The notes: generated by a model not told the origin, from the sequence alone. 64,000 bases of DNA from Eisenbergiella porci (GCF_009696275.1 NZ_VUMI01000011.1:62001-126000); one strand, 5' to 3'; counted from the first letter of the stretch, positions 25,625 through 35,348 are shown. Numbers and translations: made by a program.

Positions 25625-25647
25625 CGGGAATGCTTTCCGCATTCCCG
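25625..25647 (-). terminator. Terminator of spoVG
   Basis: On the minus strand CGGGAATGC and GCATTCCCG form a perfect 9-bp stem with a 5-base loop, followed by eight Ts, twelve bases after the spoVG stop. Confidence 0.88.
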
Positions 25648-25659
25648 CCTTAGTAAGAA

Positions 25660-25935
25660 TCAAATTCCATCATCCGGTTCCAGCAGCGCCGCTTCATATC
25701 TTTCCAGGATAATCCTCTGGATATTCTCTCTCGTAGCCTGGTTAATCGGATGCGCAATGTCCCGGTACTCTCCATCGGTAGCCTTCTTGCTGGGCATCGC
25801 TATAAACAACCCCTTCTCTCCTTCAATTACTTTTATATCGTGAACGACAAACTCATCATCAATTGTAATAGATACGATGGCTTTCATCTTTCCCTCTTTA
25901 GTGATTTTCCGCACACGCACGTCTGTAATCTTCAT
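25660..25935 (-). CDS. spoVG: SpoVG family regulator
   Basis: 91 residues, nearly collinear with known SpoVG ([11 protein letters not shown]..., [39 protein letters not shown]). SpoVG is a site-specific nucleic-acid-binding protein affecting septation, sporulation and, in other Firmicutes, virulence genes. The start has GGGGG upstream. It has its own terminator and follows glgD by 21 bases on the same strand. Confidence 0.96.
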   Translation of the reverse strand: MKITDVRVRKITKEGKMKAIVSITIDDEFVVHDIKVIEGEKGLFIAMPSKKATDGEYRDIAHPINQATRENIQRIILERYEAALLEPDDGI

Positions 25936-25956
25936 TTGAGATTCCCCCTTTTATCT

Positions 25957-27075
25957 TTAGATGACATACCTCTCGTTCTTCTCAACCACAATCTTAATTC
26001 CGTCTTCTCCTTTGTAGAAGGTATTTGCACGGATCGTATCCCTGCTCTCTACGATGCAGTTCTCAATGTGTGTGTTGTCTCCTATATAAACGTCATTTAA
26101 GATAATGGAGTTCTTAATATAGCAGTTATTGCCCACAAAGGACTTCTTGAATATCACAGAATCCTCCACCGTACCATTTACGATACAGCCGCTGGAAATC
26201 AGGCTGTTGCTGACCTTGGCGCCCACATTGTACTTTGCGGGAGGCAGGTCGTCCACCTTGGAATAAACATCAGGATACTGCTTGAAAAAGTAATCCCTGA
26301 TTTCCGGCTTCAGGAAATCCATATTCGTGGAAAAATAATCTTCTACGGACGCAATATTGCGCCAGTATTCCTTGATCTTATAACCGTAAATTCTCTTCTG
26401 GTTCTTATAACGGATCAGAATGTCTTTCACGAAATCGTATCTGTCTTCCATGGCGCAGCGCTCAATCATTTCAATGAGCAGGCGGCGCCTGATTACATAG
26501 ATGCCGCAGGAAATTGTGTTGGATTTCGCCACAATGGGCTTTTCCTCGAATTCCTCAATCCTGCTGTCCTCGTTCATCTTGATGGTACCGTAACGTTCCA
26601 CATTCGCGCCGATTGGCATGTCCTTGCACACCACCGTGATGTCGGCCTTCTTCTCAATATGGTATTCCAGTACCTTATTATAATCCATTTTATAAACACA
26701 GTCACCGGATGCAATCACTACATAAGGCTCATGGCTGCTCTTCAGGAAGGAAAGATTCTGATAAATGGCATCCGCAGTCCCTCTGTACCAGTAGCTGTTG
26801 TCCGCAGTTACCGTAGGAGTGAACACGAACAGCCCTCCCTGCTTACGGCCGAAATCCCACCATTTGGAGGAATTCAGATGCTCATTCAGACTTCTGGCAT
26901 TATACTGGGTAAAAACGCCTATTTTCTGGATGTGGGAATTGGACATATTGCTGAGGGCGAAGTCGATGCTTCTGTAGCTGCCTGCGATAGGCATTGCCCC
27001 GATAGCTCTCTTCTGGGATAATTCCTTCATCCTGTGGTTATTGCCGCCTGCTAAAATAATTCCTATCGCTCTCAC
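25957..27075 (-). CDS. glgD: GlgD, glucose-1-phosphate adenylyltransferase subunit
   Basis: 372 residues, nucleotidyltransferase fold with a C-terminal left-handed beta-helix. It lacks the GGQGSRL triphosphate loop of GlgC ([16 protein letters not shown] instead), so it is the non-catalytic, regulatory partner in Firmicute ADP-glucose pyrophosphorylase. The GTG start overlaps the glgC stop (GTGA), with CAGGTGA upstream. It works in glycogen synthesis with GlgC. Confidence 0.93.
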   Translation of the reverse strand: MRAIGIILAGGNNHRMKELSQKRAIGAMPIAGSYRSIDFALSNMSNSHIQKIGVFTQYNARSLNEHLNSSKWWDFGRKQGGLFVFTPTVTADNSYWYRGTADAIYQNLSFLKSSHEPYVVIASGDCVYKMDYNKVLEYHIEKKADITVVCKDMPIGANVERYGTIKMNEDSRIEEFEEKPIVAKSNTISCGIYVIRRRLLIEMIERCAMEDRYDFVKDILIRYKNQKRIYGYKIKEYWRNIASVEDYFSTNMDFLKPEIRDYFFKQYPDVYSKVDDLPPAKYNVGAKVSNSLISSGCIVNGTVEDSVIFKKSFVGNNCYIKNSIILNDVYIGDNTHIENCIVESRDTIRANTFYKGEDGIKIVVEKNERYVI

Positions 27076-28346
27076 TGTTCGTCACCTGCCTTAATCAAAG
27101 ATTTCCCGCTTGCAAGAGTGCCGCCTTCATAGTCCTCAGCCGCCGTCTCACCGAACACAACCGTATTCTTTCCGATAGTAATTCCCTTTGGTATCGTACT
27201 CTTTTCTCCAATGGTAACAATACCGCTGTTATAGATGTGGGGAGCGATATCATTCTCAGCTTCCTCTCCCACGCCCATCTTCACGCCTTCTCCTACCTGT
27301 ACATTTTCGGCAATAATCGCCTTGTTCAGCTCACAGCCGCTTCCGATAACCGTATTATTCATGATGATGGAATCGCGCACTACCGAATCCTTGCCGATAG
27401 TAACGCCGCAGCCGATAACGGAGTTGTATACCTTTCCGTAAACCTCTGAGCCTTCGCCGATAATACTTCTCTCAATAACCCCCTCCGGAGCAATATACTG
27501 CGGCGGGAGAATCTCGCTCTTCGTATAGATTTTCCAATATTCCTCATACAGATTGAATTCGGGAACGATATCAATCAGTTCCATATTCGCTTCCCAGTAT
27601 GAGTTCAGGGTTCCTACATCCTTCCAGTAACCATTGAATTCATAGGCATACATCGGAGCGCCTTTTTCATGACAATAAGGAATGACATGTTTTCCGAAAT
27701 CCAGATTGGGCTGATCGGATCTGGCAATGAGAGCTTCCTTCAGAGTTTTCCAGTTGAATATGTAGATTCCCATAGAGGCCAGGTTGCTTCTGGGATTCTC
27801 GGGTTTTTCTTCAAAGTCTGTTATCTTGCTGTTTTCGTCCGTGATGACAATACCAAAGCGCTTCGCTTCGTCGATCGGTACAGGCATTACCGCAATCGTG
27901 CACTCTGCGCCGTTCTGCTTATGGAAATCAAGCATTACCTCATAATCCATTTTATAAATATGATCCCCTGACAGGATCAATACATAGTCCGGATTATAAC
28001 TGTCCATGTAATCAATGTTCTGATAGATGGCATTGGCCGTTCCGGTATACCACTCGCTGTTCTCACTCTTTTCATAAGGAGGAAGAACCGTTACGCCGCC
28101 TATATTTCTGTCCAAATCCCACGGAATACCGATCCCGATATGGGTATTCAATCTAAGTGGCTGATACTGTGTCAGTACACCTACCGTATCCACGCCTGAA
28201 TTAATACAGTTGCTTAATGGGAAATCAATAATCCGGTACTTGCCGCCGAAGGACACGGCAGGTTTCGCCACTTTGGAGGTCAGCACACCCAGCCTGCTTC
28301 CCTGACCGCCAGCAAGCAGCATAGCAATCATTTCTTTCTTAATCAT
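27072..28346 (-). CDS. glgC: Glucose-1-phosphate adenylyltransferase, catalytic subunit
   Basis: 424 residues. It makes ADP-glucose from ATP and glucose-1-phosphate, the committed step of bacterial glycogen synthesis. Motifs are [43 protein letters not shown] with the metal Asp, and FEEKPENP; the C-terminal third is a hexapeptide-repeat beta-helix. A good promoter lies 60-90 bases upstream, and glgD is translationally coupled. Confidence 0.95.
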   Translation of the reverse strand: MIKKEMIAMLLAGGQGSRLGVLTSKVAKPAVSFGGKYRIIDFPLSNCINSGVDTVGVLTQYQPLRLNTHIGIGIPWDLDRNIGGVTVLPPYEKSENSEWYTGTANAIYQNIDYMDSYNPDYVLILSGDHIYKMDYEVMLDFHKQNGAECTIAVMPVPIDEAKRFGIVITDENSKITDFEEKPENPRSNLASMGIYIFNWKTLKEALIARSDQPNLDFGKHVIPYCHEKGAPMYAYEFNGYWKDVGTLNSYWEANMELIDIVPEFNLYEEYWKIYTKSEILPPQYIAPEGVIERSIIGEGSEVYGKVYNSVIGCGVTIGKDSVVRDSIIMNNTVIGSGCELNKAIIAENVQVGEGVKMGVGEEAENDIAPHIYNSGIVTIGEKSTIPKGITIGKNTVVFGETAAEDYEGGTLASGKSLIKAGDEQ

Positions 28347-28407
28347 GTCATCACCTCATGTTTCTGCATCCATATTCTGCATAGATTTACGTATATAACG
28401 TAATAAG

Positions 28408-28436
28408 ATTATACCACATGCTTGTACAAAAGTGAA
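28408..28436 (-). promoter_or_regulatory. Promoter of glgC-glgD
   Basis: On the minus strand TTCACT and TATAAT are separated by 17 bases, about 60 bases before the glgC start. Confidence 0.65.
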
Positions 28437-28638
28437 TAATCTTTTACAATTTCTTTCTGTTATATTTTTTTAAATATTGTGTATATTTTACATATTTCAA
28501 ACCTTTCATTTTGCTGTATTATGTATTTTACATAAGATATTACTCCTCACAGCCATGCATCTTTCTTCTATTTTCCACAAAATGTGCGCTTTTTCGCGCA
28601 AAAATCCTTTTCCGGTCTTTTCTTTTTGTAATTGCCTA

Positions 28639-28667
28639 TTGGTTTTTTTTTCATGAATGCGTATAAT
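28639..28667 (+). promoter_or_regulatory. Promoter of murC
   Basis: TTGGTT and TATAAT are 17 bases apart, giving a leader of roughly 130 bases. The region 28437-28638 between the divergent promoters is AT-rich and has one GCGC hairpin near 28587; I see no gene in it. Confidence 0.65.
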
Positions 28668-28807
28668 ACATATCAGAATGAACAAAGACTGCTTACTTTG
28701 CGTACACTGTCAGTGGAGGGTATCAATGGCTGACTGATAATTGCGGCTTTTTACCTTCATAGTTCCTGCCAGGCTTTGTCCAAATAAAAAACAGGAAGGG
28801 TATCCTT

Positions 28808-30187
28808 ATGTATCAAGTAGATTTTAATCATCCGGTTCACGTTTACTTCATCGGCATAGGCGGCATCAGCATGAGCGGCCTTGCAGAGATTCTTCTCTCC
28901 GAAGGCTTCCGTGTATCCGGCTCCGACATGAAAAAATCGTCACTTACCGAACTTCTGGAGAAAGAAGGCGCCGTCATCCACTACGGGCAGCGTCGTGAAA
29001 ATATAACCGATGATATCGATCTGGTGGTATATACCGCCGCTATCCACAAAGACAACCCGGAATACGCCGCCATGGAAGAGCTGGGGCTTCCCAGCCTGAC
29101 CCGCGCACAGCTTCTGGGACAGATGATGCGCAACTACAAAACCCCCGTGGCGGTCAGCGGAACTCACGGTAAAACCACCACCACCTCCATGATTACGGAA
29201 ATACTTCTGGAGGCCAAAGCAGATCCCACCATTTCCGTTGGCGGAATCCTGAAGGCTATCCATGGAAATATCAGGGTTGGCAAGTCCGACCTTTTTGTTA
29301 CGGAGGCCTGCGAATATACTAACAGCTTTCTCAGCTTCTATCCCCGTATCGGGATCATACTTAATATAGAAGAGGATCATCTGGACTTCTTCCGGGATCT
29401 GGCGGATATCCGTTCCTCCTTCCGCAGATTCGCCCGGCTTCTTCCGGAAGACGGGGTTCTGATTATCAACGGCGATATTCCAGACTACCGTGAAATTACA
29501 GAGGGCCTGGCCTGCTCCGTAATCACCTTTGGCTCTTTGGAGACCTCCGATTATTACCCGACCGATATCAGCCATGATGAGCTGGCCCATGCCGAATTTA
29601 CGCTCAACCGAAGGAACGGCTCACCCGTTCCCGTATCTCTGGGAGTTCCCGGGGAACATAATATCCTGAATGCCCTGGCGGCGCTTGCGCTTGCAGATTA
29701 TCTGCAGCTTGACATGGGAACCGCTTCCTGCGCCCTGAAGAATTTTGTGGGCACGGATCGCCGCTTTGAGTATAAAGGCAGCCTGGACGGCATCACCATA
29801 GTAGATGATTATGCGCATCATCCCACAGAAATTACAGCAACTCTCAAGGCTGCTGTGAATTATCCCCATAAAACCCTCTGGTGCGTATTCCAGCCCCATA
29901 CCTATACCAGGACAAAAGCCTTCCTTTCTGATTTTGCAGACGCGCTGTCCCTGGCGGATAAGGTCATTCTCGCCGAAATTTATGCCGCCCGCGAAACGGA
30001 TACCCTGGGAATCAGCTCCCGCGATCTGCAAGAAGAAATCGGTAAAAAAGGAACGGAATGCCATTATTTCCCATCCTTTGAAGAAATACAAAACTTTATT
30101 TTAGAAAATTGCACTGCCGGTGACCTGTTGATAACTATGGGGGCCGGAGACGTTGTAAATATCGGAGAAAACCTTCTGAAACGATAG
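28808..30187 (+). CDS. murC: UDP-N-acetylmuramate-L-alanine ligase
   Basis: 459 residues. It adds L-alanine to UDP-MurNAc in peptidoglycan synthesis. The N-terminal GIGGISMSGLAEIL motif, the ATP loop SGTHGKTTTTSMI near 117, NIEEDHLDFF and VDDYAHHPTEI are all conserved Mur ligase features. AGGAAGG precedes the start. It stands outside a mur cluster, as often in Lachnospiraceae. A stem-loop (30196-30236) follows its stop. Confidence 0.96.
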   Translation: MYQVDFNHPVHVYFIGIGGISMSGLAEILLSEGFRVSGSDMKKSSLTELLEKEGAVIHYGQRRENITDDIDLVVYTAAIHKDNPEYAAMEELGLPSLTRAQLLGQMMRNYKTPVAVSGTHGKTTTTSMITEILLEAKADPTISVGGILKAIHGNIRVGKSDLFVTEACEYTNSFLSFYPRIGIILNIEEDHLDFFRDLADIRSSFRRFARLLPEDGVLIINGDIPDYREITEGLACSVITFGSLETSDYYPTDISHDELAHAEFTLNRRNGSPVPVSLGVPGEHNILNALAALALADYLQLDMGTASCALKNFVGTDRRFEYKGSLDGITIVDDYAHHPTEITATLKAAVNYPHKTLWCVFQPHTYTRTKAFLSDFADALSLADKVILAEIYAARETDTLGISSRDLQEEIGKKGTECHYFPSFEEIQNFILENCTAGDLLITMGAGDVVNIGENLLKR

Positions 30188-30362
30188 TTATCCACAATAT
30201 CCACATTTTTCATGTGTATGAAAAGTGTGGATATTTTACTTTCTCCTTCCTTGATTTTGCGTCATATTCACAGATTCATCCACACTTTCCACATTATCCA
30301 CAATTTCCGCAAACCCAGTATTTACAAGGTTTTTCGGCAATTTGACTGTTTCTTTTTCCACA
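30188..30362. promoter_or_regulatory. DnaA-box cluster between murC and the dnaD-like gene
   Basis: Two perfect DnaA boxes, TTATCCACA, lie at 30188-30196 and 30294-30302. Four one-mismatch boxes are at 30197-30205 (ATATCCACA), 30226-30234 (complement strand), 30276-30284 (TCATCCACA) and 30354-30362 (TTTTCCACA). The second and third form the arms of the murC terminator hairpin. The last lies near the -10-like TATGAT/TATAAT (30367-30377) ahead of the dnaD-like gene, so DnaA could regulate initiation there. A GCACAAA/TTTTGTGC hairpin follows at about 30400-30424. Confidence 0.6.
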
Positions 30363-30493
30363 TTCGTATGATATAATGCATTTGCTTAAAATATGAAATG
30401 CACAAAGCCGCCCGGCTTTTGTGCGGTTTGATGTAGCTGTGAAGATATTGAACGGTTACGTCTTGGTTAATAATAGAAGAAATAGGTGAGATT

Positions 30494-31645
30494 ATGAGTT
30501 GTCTGAGGATTTACCAGGATAACTATATTGACGCGACCATCGTATCCAATCGCTTTATTGATGAATATATGGCGGACGCCAATGATGCGCAGCTGAAGAT
30601 CTATCTTTTTATCCTGCGCATGATGAATACAGGGCGTGCTTTCAGCATTTCTGAAATTGCCGACACCTTCAACCACACGGAAAAGGATGTCATGCGCGCT
30701 CTCAAATACTGGGAGAAATGCAGGGTTTTTTCCCTGGAATACGACAGTGACAGGAATTTAAGCGGCATTCATCTCCTTGCGCTGGAAGCCAGGGAAGCCG
30801 CAGAAGCTCCCAAGGCTCCTGTTGTTTCTCTCGTATCCAGGCAGGACGATAAGGCAGAGCCGCAGCCGTCCGTGCAGAAGCCTGTCCAGGCCGAAGCCGT
30901 GAAAACACCGGCGCCGGTTCCCTCTGCAAAGAATGCGCCTGCTTCTGAAGAGGACAAGCCCACTGCAGCAGCCTCCCCCGCTTTCGTCAAACCCGCCTAT
31001 TCACTGGACGAGCTGAAGGCCTTTCAGGAAAAAGATTCCACGGCACAGCTCCTTTTTATTGCGGAACAGTACCTGGGAAGAACGCTGAGCCCCGCCGATA
31101 TGAAATCCATTCTTTTCTTTTCGGACGGCCTGCACTTTTCAGACGATCTGATTGATTATCTTCTGCAGTACTGCGTGGAACGCGGTAAGAAGGATTTCCG
31201 TTATATCGAAAAGGTGGCTATCAGCTGGGCTGAAGCCCATGTATCCACTCCTGTTGAAGCGGAAGGCCATGCCAGCCGTTACGATAAATGTGTTTATACC
31301 ATCATGAACGCCCTGGGCAAGACAAATGCCCCCACCAGGCGTGAAGCGGAATATATCTGCCGCTGGCGCGAGGAATATACCTTCGAAACAGATATTATTA
31401 TAGAGGCCTGTGAAAGAACCGTACTGGCTACCGACAGGCACCGTTTTGAGTATGCGGATAAGATTTTACTTTCCTGGAAAGAGGCTGGCGTGCGGCATCT
31501 GGCCGACATTGCCAAGCTGGATGAAGGCTTCCAGAAGACCAAGCCTGCAAAGCAGACGTCCGACCGTTCCATAGATAAGTACAATCGTTTTATGCAGAAC
31601 AATTATGATTACGACGCCCTGGAGCAGGAGCTTCTGCGCAACTGA
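30494..31645 (+). CDS. DnaD-domain replication protein (primosome DnaB/DnaD type)
   Basis: 383 residues. An N-terminal winged-helix region (about 1-95) is followed by an Ala/Pro-rich linker and two DnaD-like C-terminal domains: YSLDELKAFQ...FRYIEKVAISWAEAHV and CVYTIMNALGK...FEYADKILLSWKEAGV, each ending in the conserved YxxxIxxSW pattern. Such proteins remodel DNA and help load the helicase in Firmicutes. It has GGTGA before the ATG and is followed by the helicase loader gene. The DnaA-box cluster upstream suggests replication-linked control. Confidence 0.88.
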   Translation: MSCLRIYQDNYIDATIVSNRFIDEYMADANDAQLKIYLFILRMMNTGRAFSISEIADTFNHTEKDVMRALKYWEKCRVFSLEYDSDRNLSGIHLLALEAREAAEAPKAPVVSLVSRQDDKAEPQPSVQKPVQAEAVKTPAPVPSAKNAPASEEDKPTAAASPAFVKPAYSLDELKAFQEKDSTAQLLFIAEQYLGRTLSPADMKSILFFSDGLHFSDDLIDYLLQYCVERGKKDFRYIEKVAISWAEAHVSTPVEAEGHASRYDKCVYTIMNALGKTNAPTRREAEYICRWREEYTFETDIIIEACERTVLATDRHRFEYADKILLSWKEAGVRHLADIAKLDEGFQKTKPAKQTSDRSIDKYNRFMQNNYDYDALEQELLRN

Positions 31646-31684
31646 GTCCGACCGTCAGTATCCGTGATTTGAAGGAGAACAGCC

Positions 31685-32656
31685 GTGGCTTTAACCAATA
31701 CCCAATACAATTCCATTATGAGGCTGTATGAGCAGAGACAGACCAAAAACCGCCATCTGCGTGACGAACGGATTCATTATGTCTATACCCATGTAAGCGG
31801 GTATCAGAAGCTGGACGAATCCGTGGCAACCCTCTCCGTTGCCCAGGGAAAGAAGATGCTTAACGGTGATCCCAACGCCCTGTCCGAGCTGAAAGAGTGC
31901 CTGCATAAACTGACCAAAGACAAACAGCGGCTGCTGGATGCTGCGGGTCTTCCTGCCGATTTTCTGGAGCCGGTTTTTGACTGCCCTGACTGCCGGGATA
32001 CCGGATATGTGGACGGGAAGAAATGCCACTGCTTCCGCCAGGCGGAAATAGAGCTTCTTTATCAGCAGTCCAAATTAAAGGATGTGCTGGAAAAAGAAAA
32101 TTTTGACACCCTTTCCTACGATTTTTTTGAAGGAGAACAGCTGGCCGCATTTCAGACGGCCGTCAATAAATGCCGGGATTTTGCCCGCAGCTTTTCCCGT
32201 CTGGGAAGCAATCTTTTCTTTTACGGGACCGTAGGAACCGGAAAGACATTTTTAAGTAACTGCATTGCAAGGGAAAGCATAGAAAGCGGACATTCCGTTA
32301 TTTATTTCAGCGCTTCCAGCCTTTTTGACACCCTTTCCCGCAACGCTTTTGATTATAAGAACCAGGAATCCCTGGATTACTTATATAATGACTTGTATAA
32401 CTGTGATCTGCTGGTCATCGACGACCTTGGGACGGAGCAAAGCACGCCATTTACCCTGTCTCACCTTTTTACATGCCTGAACGAACGGCTGATCCGCAGA
32501 AAGTCCATGATTATTTCCACCAACCTTTCCCTTCCTGAGCTGAAGGAACGTTATCAGGACCGTATTTTTTCAAGAATCACAAGCAATTTTGAATTCTGCA
32601 AGCTCACAGGACCGGATATACGAATGTGTAAAAAAAGACTAACGAACAGAAAGTGA
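31685..32656 (+). CDS. dnaI: Helicase loader, DnaI/DnaC family AAA+ ATPase
   Basis: 323 residues, GTG start with AAGGAG nine bases upstream. The N-terminal zinc-binding part has DCPDC and CHC (about residues 98-118), as in DnaI. The AAA+ part has Walker A GTVGTGKT near 180, Walker B LLVIDDLGTE near 242 and sensor ISTNL. It should load the replicative helicase together with the DnaD-like protein encoded just before it. The prs frame begins right at its stop. Confidence 0.92.
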   Translation: MALTNTQYNSIMRLYEQRQTKNRHLRDERIHYVYTHVSGYQKLDESVATLSVAQGKKMLNGDPNALSELKECLHKLTKDKQRLLDAAGLPADFLEPVFDCPDCRDTGYVDGKKCHCFRQAEIELLYQQSKLKDVLEKENFDTLSYDFFEGEQLAAFQTAVNKCRDFARSFSRLGSNLFFYGTVGTGKTFLSNCIARESIESGHSVIYFSASSLFDTLSRNAFDYKNQESLDYLYNDLYNCDLLVIDDLGTEQSTPFTLSHLFTCLNERLIRRKSMIISTNLSLPELKERYQDRIFSRITSNFEFCKLTGPDIRMCKKRLTNRK

Positions 32657-32667
32657 GGACTCATTCC

Positions 32668-33846
32668 ATGGCGGAAGAAAAAAGAAACCTAGAAACAATC
32701 CCTGCAGGCTCTCTTGGTATTATCACTCTGGCCGGCTGCCAGACGCTGGGAGAACAGGTAGACCATTACCTGGTTAATTGGCGTCAGGAAAGAGAAAGCG
32801 AGCACAAAAACAGCCTTGCTTTTTCCGGCTATCAGCGCGATTCCTACATCCTGAAAAGCAAAGTGCCGCGTTTCGGCACCGGTGAAGGAAAGGGTGTCAT
32901 TCTGGAGTCCGTGCGCGGTATGGACCTTTATCTTCTTGTGGATGTGGTTAACTACAGTCTGACCTATTCTTTATGCGGGCATGAAAATCATATGTCCCCT
33001 GATGATCATTTCCAGGATCTGAAAAGAATCATCTCCGCCGTAGGCGGCAAAGCCAGAAGAATCAATGTAATTATGCCCTTCCTCTATGAAAGCAGGCAGC
33101 ACAAGCGCTCCAGCCGTGAATCCCTGGACTGCGCCATTGCACTGCAGGAGCTGGTAAAAATGGGCGTGGACAACATCATCACCTTTGACGCACACGATCC
33201 GAGGGTACAGAATGCCATCCCCCTGCACGGCTTTGAAACCGTACAGCCTGCATACCAGTTCATTAAGAACCTGCTGCGCGATCAGAAGGATCTGCAGATT
33301 GATTCCGATCATATGATGGTAATCAGCCCCGATGAAGGCGGTATGGGACGCGCAATCTATATTGCCAACGTACTCGGCCTGGATATGGGTATGTTCTACA
33401 AGCGCAGGGACTATACGCGCGTTGTAAACGGCCGCAATCCTATTGTTGCCCACGAATTCCTGGGTTCCGACGTGGACAGCAAGGATGTGATCGTGATTGA
33501 CGATATGATTTCTTCCGGTGAAAGCGTTCTGGAAGTGGCAGCCGCCCTGAAGAAAAGAAAAGCCCGCAAGATTTTCATCTGCTCTACCTTCGGTCTTTTC
33601 ACCAACGGCCTGGAAGGCTTCGATAAAGCCTATGAGGACGGAAACATCGACCGTGTCCTGACCACCAACCTTATTTACCAGACACCCGAGCTGCTGGAAC
33701 GGGAATGGTATATCAACTGCAATATGAGCAAATATGTCGCCTACTTAATCGACACGCTGAATCACGATACCTCCATCAGCGATTTGCTGGATCCCAATGA
33801 AAAGATTCAGAAGCTGCTTGCAAAATATCGTGCAAATCAGCTGTAA
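32668..33846 (+). CDS. prs: Ribose-phosphate pyrophosphokinase, long form
   Basis: 392 residues against about 315 for the classical enzyme. It makes PRPP from ribose-5-phosphate and ATP. The PRPP-binding loop VIVIDDMISSGES is near residue 280, and MPFLYESRQHKRSSRE and FDAHDPRVQNAIP are recognisable catalytic-loop segments. The extra length lies in the N-terminal 60 residues and C-terminal tail. I start at the ATG nine bases after GAGG; a GTG overlapping the dnaI stop is the alternative. It is third in a replication-linked operon and ends at a strong terminator. Confidence 0.92.
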   Translation: MAEEKRNLETIPAGSLGIITLAGCQTLGEQVDHYLVNWRQERESEHKNSLAFSGYQRDSYILKSKVPRFGTGEGKGVILESVRGMDLYLLVDVVNYSLTYSLCGHENHMSPDDHFQDLKRIISAVGGKARRINVIMPFLYESRQHKRSSRESLDCAIALQELVKMGVDNIITFDAHDPRVQNAIPLHGFETVQPAYQFIKNLLRDQKDLQIDSDHMMVISPDEGGMGRAIYIANVLGLDMGMFYKRRDYTRVVNGRNPIVAHEFLGSDVDSKDVIVIDDMISSGESVLEVAAALKKRKARKIFICSTFGLFTNGLEGFDKAYEDGNIDRVLTTNLIYQTPELLEREWYINCNMSKYVAYLIDTLNHDTSISDLLDPNEKIQKLLAKYRANQL

Positions 33847-33880
33847 TATGTATTTTTATAACTGGCCGATTTCATAATAA

Positions 33881-33920
33881 AACAGACCCGCATGCTTCTG
33901 CAGTGTGCGGGCCTGTTTTT
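33881..33920 (+). terminator. Terminator of the dnaD-like/dnaI/prs operon
   Basis: AACAG-A-CCCGCA pairs with TG-T-GCGGG-C-CTGTT, followed by TTTTGTTTG. Confidence 0.88.
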
Positions 33921-34079
33921 GTTTGTTTCGTAATCAGGGTTCCTTCCGGAGAGTTTTCTTTCCGGGTTCTCTTTCAGGTTCTTCTTTCAGGGTTTTCCTT
34001 ATCAGAAAATTAATTACACTTTATGAAAGTAATCTGCTATAATAGCTTTATGCGTAATGGCTGAACTAAATTATGGGTA

Positions 34080-34520
34080 TCATTAAGCTGAGAAAGAAAG
34101 CGGGCGGGGCGCCTCGCAAAAGCTGGTTAAGCTGGAACTGGCGCACGAGCCAAACGACGAATTCATAAACTATCTTGACGAAATTCTTGGGGAACTTCTG
34201 ACCGGAAACGGCCCTTATGATCTTCCTTTGGTTAAAGACGGCGATTACCGACTGGATTTGGGTACGTCTATGGGGACAGCATTCTTTCCCGTTATGGAGA
34301 AATTCTCCGCACCGGCCTGCAGGAGGACGAGATCTGCGGCAGGGTTACCGCCGATAATTTTGTGCTCCTTCTCCATTACAGTGATAAAGAAGAGGTCGCC
34401 TCGAGACAGCGACGGGCGGACAAGCAGATTACCGAATATATGAACAGTTCTCCTTCCAGCCAGTCCATTGCCACAAACTGCGGTGGCTCCTCCATATGCT
34501 TTATTGTTCCTCAAAAATAA
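34080..34520 (+). pseudogene. GGDEF-domain remnant with broken frames
   Basis: From 34269 one frame reads YGDSILSRYGEILRTG, EDEICGRVTADNFVLLLHY and so on to a stop at 34520, which resembles the middle of a degenerate GGDEF (diguanylate-cyclase-like) domain. Upstream, from about 34110, a different frame reads LELAHEPNDEFINYLDEILG and GDYRLDLG without a start or ribosome site. No intact gene is present; frames are switched near 34265. I read the stretch as a decayed signalling gene. 33921-34079 shows nothing further. Confidence 0.5.
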
Positions 34521-34548
34521 GTCAAAAGGCAAAAAAATGGTTCAGCCC

Positions 34549-34576
34549 TTGACATTCCTATTTTTCCTGCTATACT
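34549..34576 (+). promoter_or_regulatory. Promoter of the queT leader
   Basis: TTGACA and TATACT with a 16-base spacer and TGC directly before the -10 box, a strong sigma-A promoter about 210 bases before the queT start. Confidence 0.75.
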
Positions 34577-34582
34577 AAAAAA

Positions 34583-34787
34583 GCCGTAAATCCTTATAAA
34601 CAAAGCCTTTTCAAACAATGTTTCAAGGATTCATGGCTAATAACCAGTCAGTTCGAGACCTTCCTGACATCAGTGTGCAAATAAATTTGCACGCTGTCGC
34701 AGGGCTCGTCGGATTTTCGCTCATGCAAGCATGACGAAAGTTTTCCCCACAGCCTGCGCAAAAACAAAACTAAAGGAGAACAGAATA
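34583..34787 (+). ncRNA. Long structured leader of queT, candidate riboswitch
   Basis: About 205 untranslated bases separate the promoter and queT. They can fold into an AGCC...ATCCTT / AAGGAT...GGCT stem (34582-34639), a GTCAG/CTGAC stem, a GTGCAAA/TTTGCAC hairpin near 34676-34693 and a CGCAGG...CCTGCG closing stem reaching about 34760 with a CATGC/GCATG hairpin inside. queT genes often carry preQ1 sensors, but I cannot fit this RNA to preQ1-I or preQ1-II. Confidence 0.5.
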
Positions 34788-35276
34788 ATGCAAAAGAAGA
34801 ACATTCACTTCCTGACCCAGGCGGCAATGATTGCCGCTCTCTACGTTGTGCTTACCTTTATAGCCAACGCCTTCGGCCTTGCCAACTATGCAGTGCAGGT
34901 CCGCTTTTCAGAGGCACTTACCATTCTGCCGATTTTCACCACAGCGGGTATTCCCGGCTTATTTATTGGCTGTATTATCAGCAACGTGCTCACAGGCTGC
35001 GCCCTGCCGGATATCATTTTCGGTTCCATTGCCACACTCATCGGCGCGTTTGGCACTTATAAGCTGAAATCCAACCGTTTCCTGGCTGTGCTCCCTCCCA
35101 TTATTGCCAACGCTGTTATTGTACCTCTGGTACTGAAATACGCTTACGGAATCGAACCTCTATGGTTCTCATTCGTAACTGTTACAGCCGGCGAGATAAT
35201 TTCCTGTGGGGTGTTTGGCCTCATACTTGCCGCGGTGCTGAATAAATATAAAACGCAGATTTTCGGCACAGTATAA
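34788..35276 (+). CDS. queT: QueT family queuosine-precursor ECF transporter S component
   Basis: 162 residues with about five membrane helices. The N-terminal LTQAAMIAALYVVLTFIANAFGLANYAVQVRFSEALTILP and GIPGLFIGCIISN segments fit QueT. The S component binds a 7-deazaguanine precursor (preQ0 or preQ1) and works with a shared EcfAA'T module encoded elsewhere. I start at the ATG ten bases after AAGGAG. A frame extending 19 codons earlier would run through the leader RNA and is unlikely. It is monocistronic. Confidence 0.88.
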   Translation: MQKKNIHFLTQAAMIAALYVVLTFIANAFGLANYAVQVRFSEALTILPIFTTAGIPGLFIGCIISNVLTGCALPDIIFGSIATLIGAFGTYKLKSNRFLAVLPPIIANAVIVPLVLKYAYGIEPLWFSFVTVTAGEIISCGVFGLILAAVLNKYKTQIFGTV

Positions 35277-35348
35277 TAAGGGAATGCAGTATCGGCGGCT
35301 TATGTCAGCTATATTCCAAAAGCTATAAACAAAGGGACTATAACCCCG

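Noticed and set aside
30188-30377. Replication origin
   Set aside because: DnaA boxes are present, but dnaA, dnaN, rpmH and a long AT-rich unwinding region are absent. A regulatory or titration role fits better.
34583-34787. preQ1-I or preQ1-II riboswitch
   Set aside because: Neither the short H-type pseudoknot with A-rich tail nor the class II core near the ribosome site can be fitted by eye.
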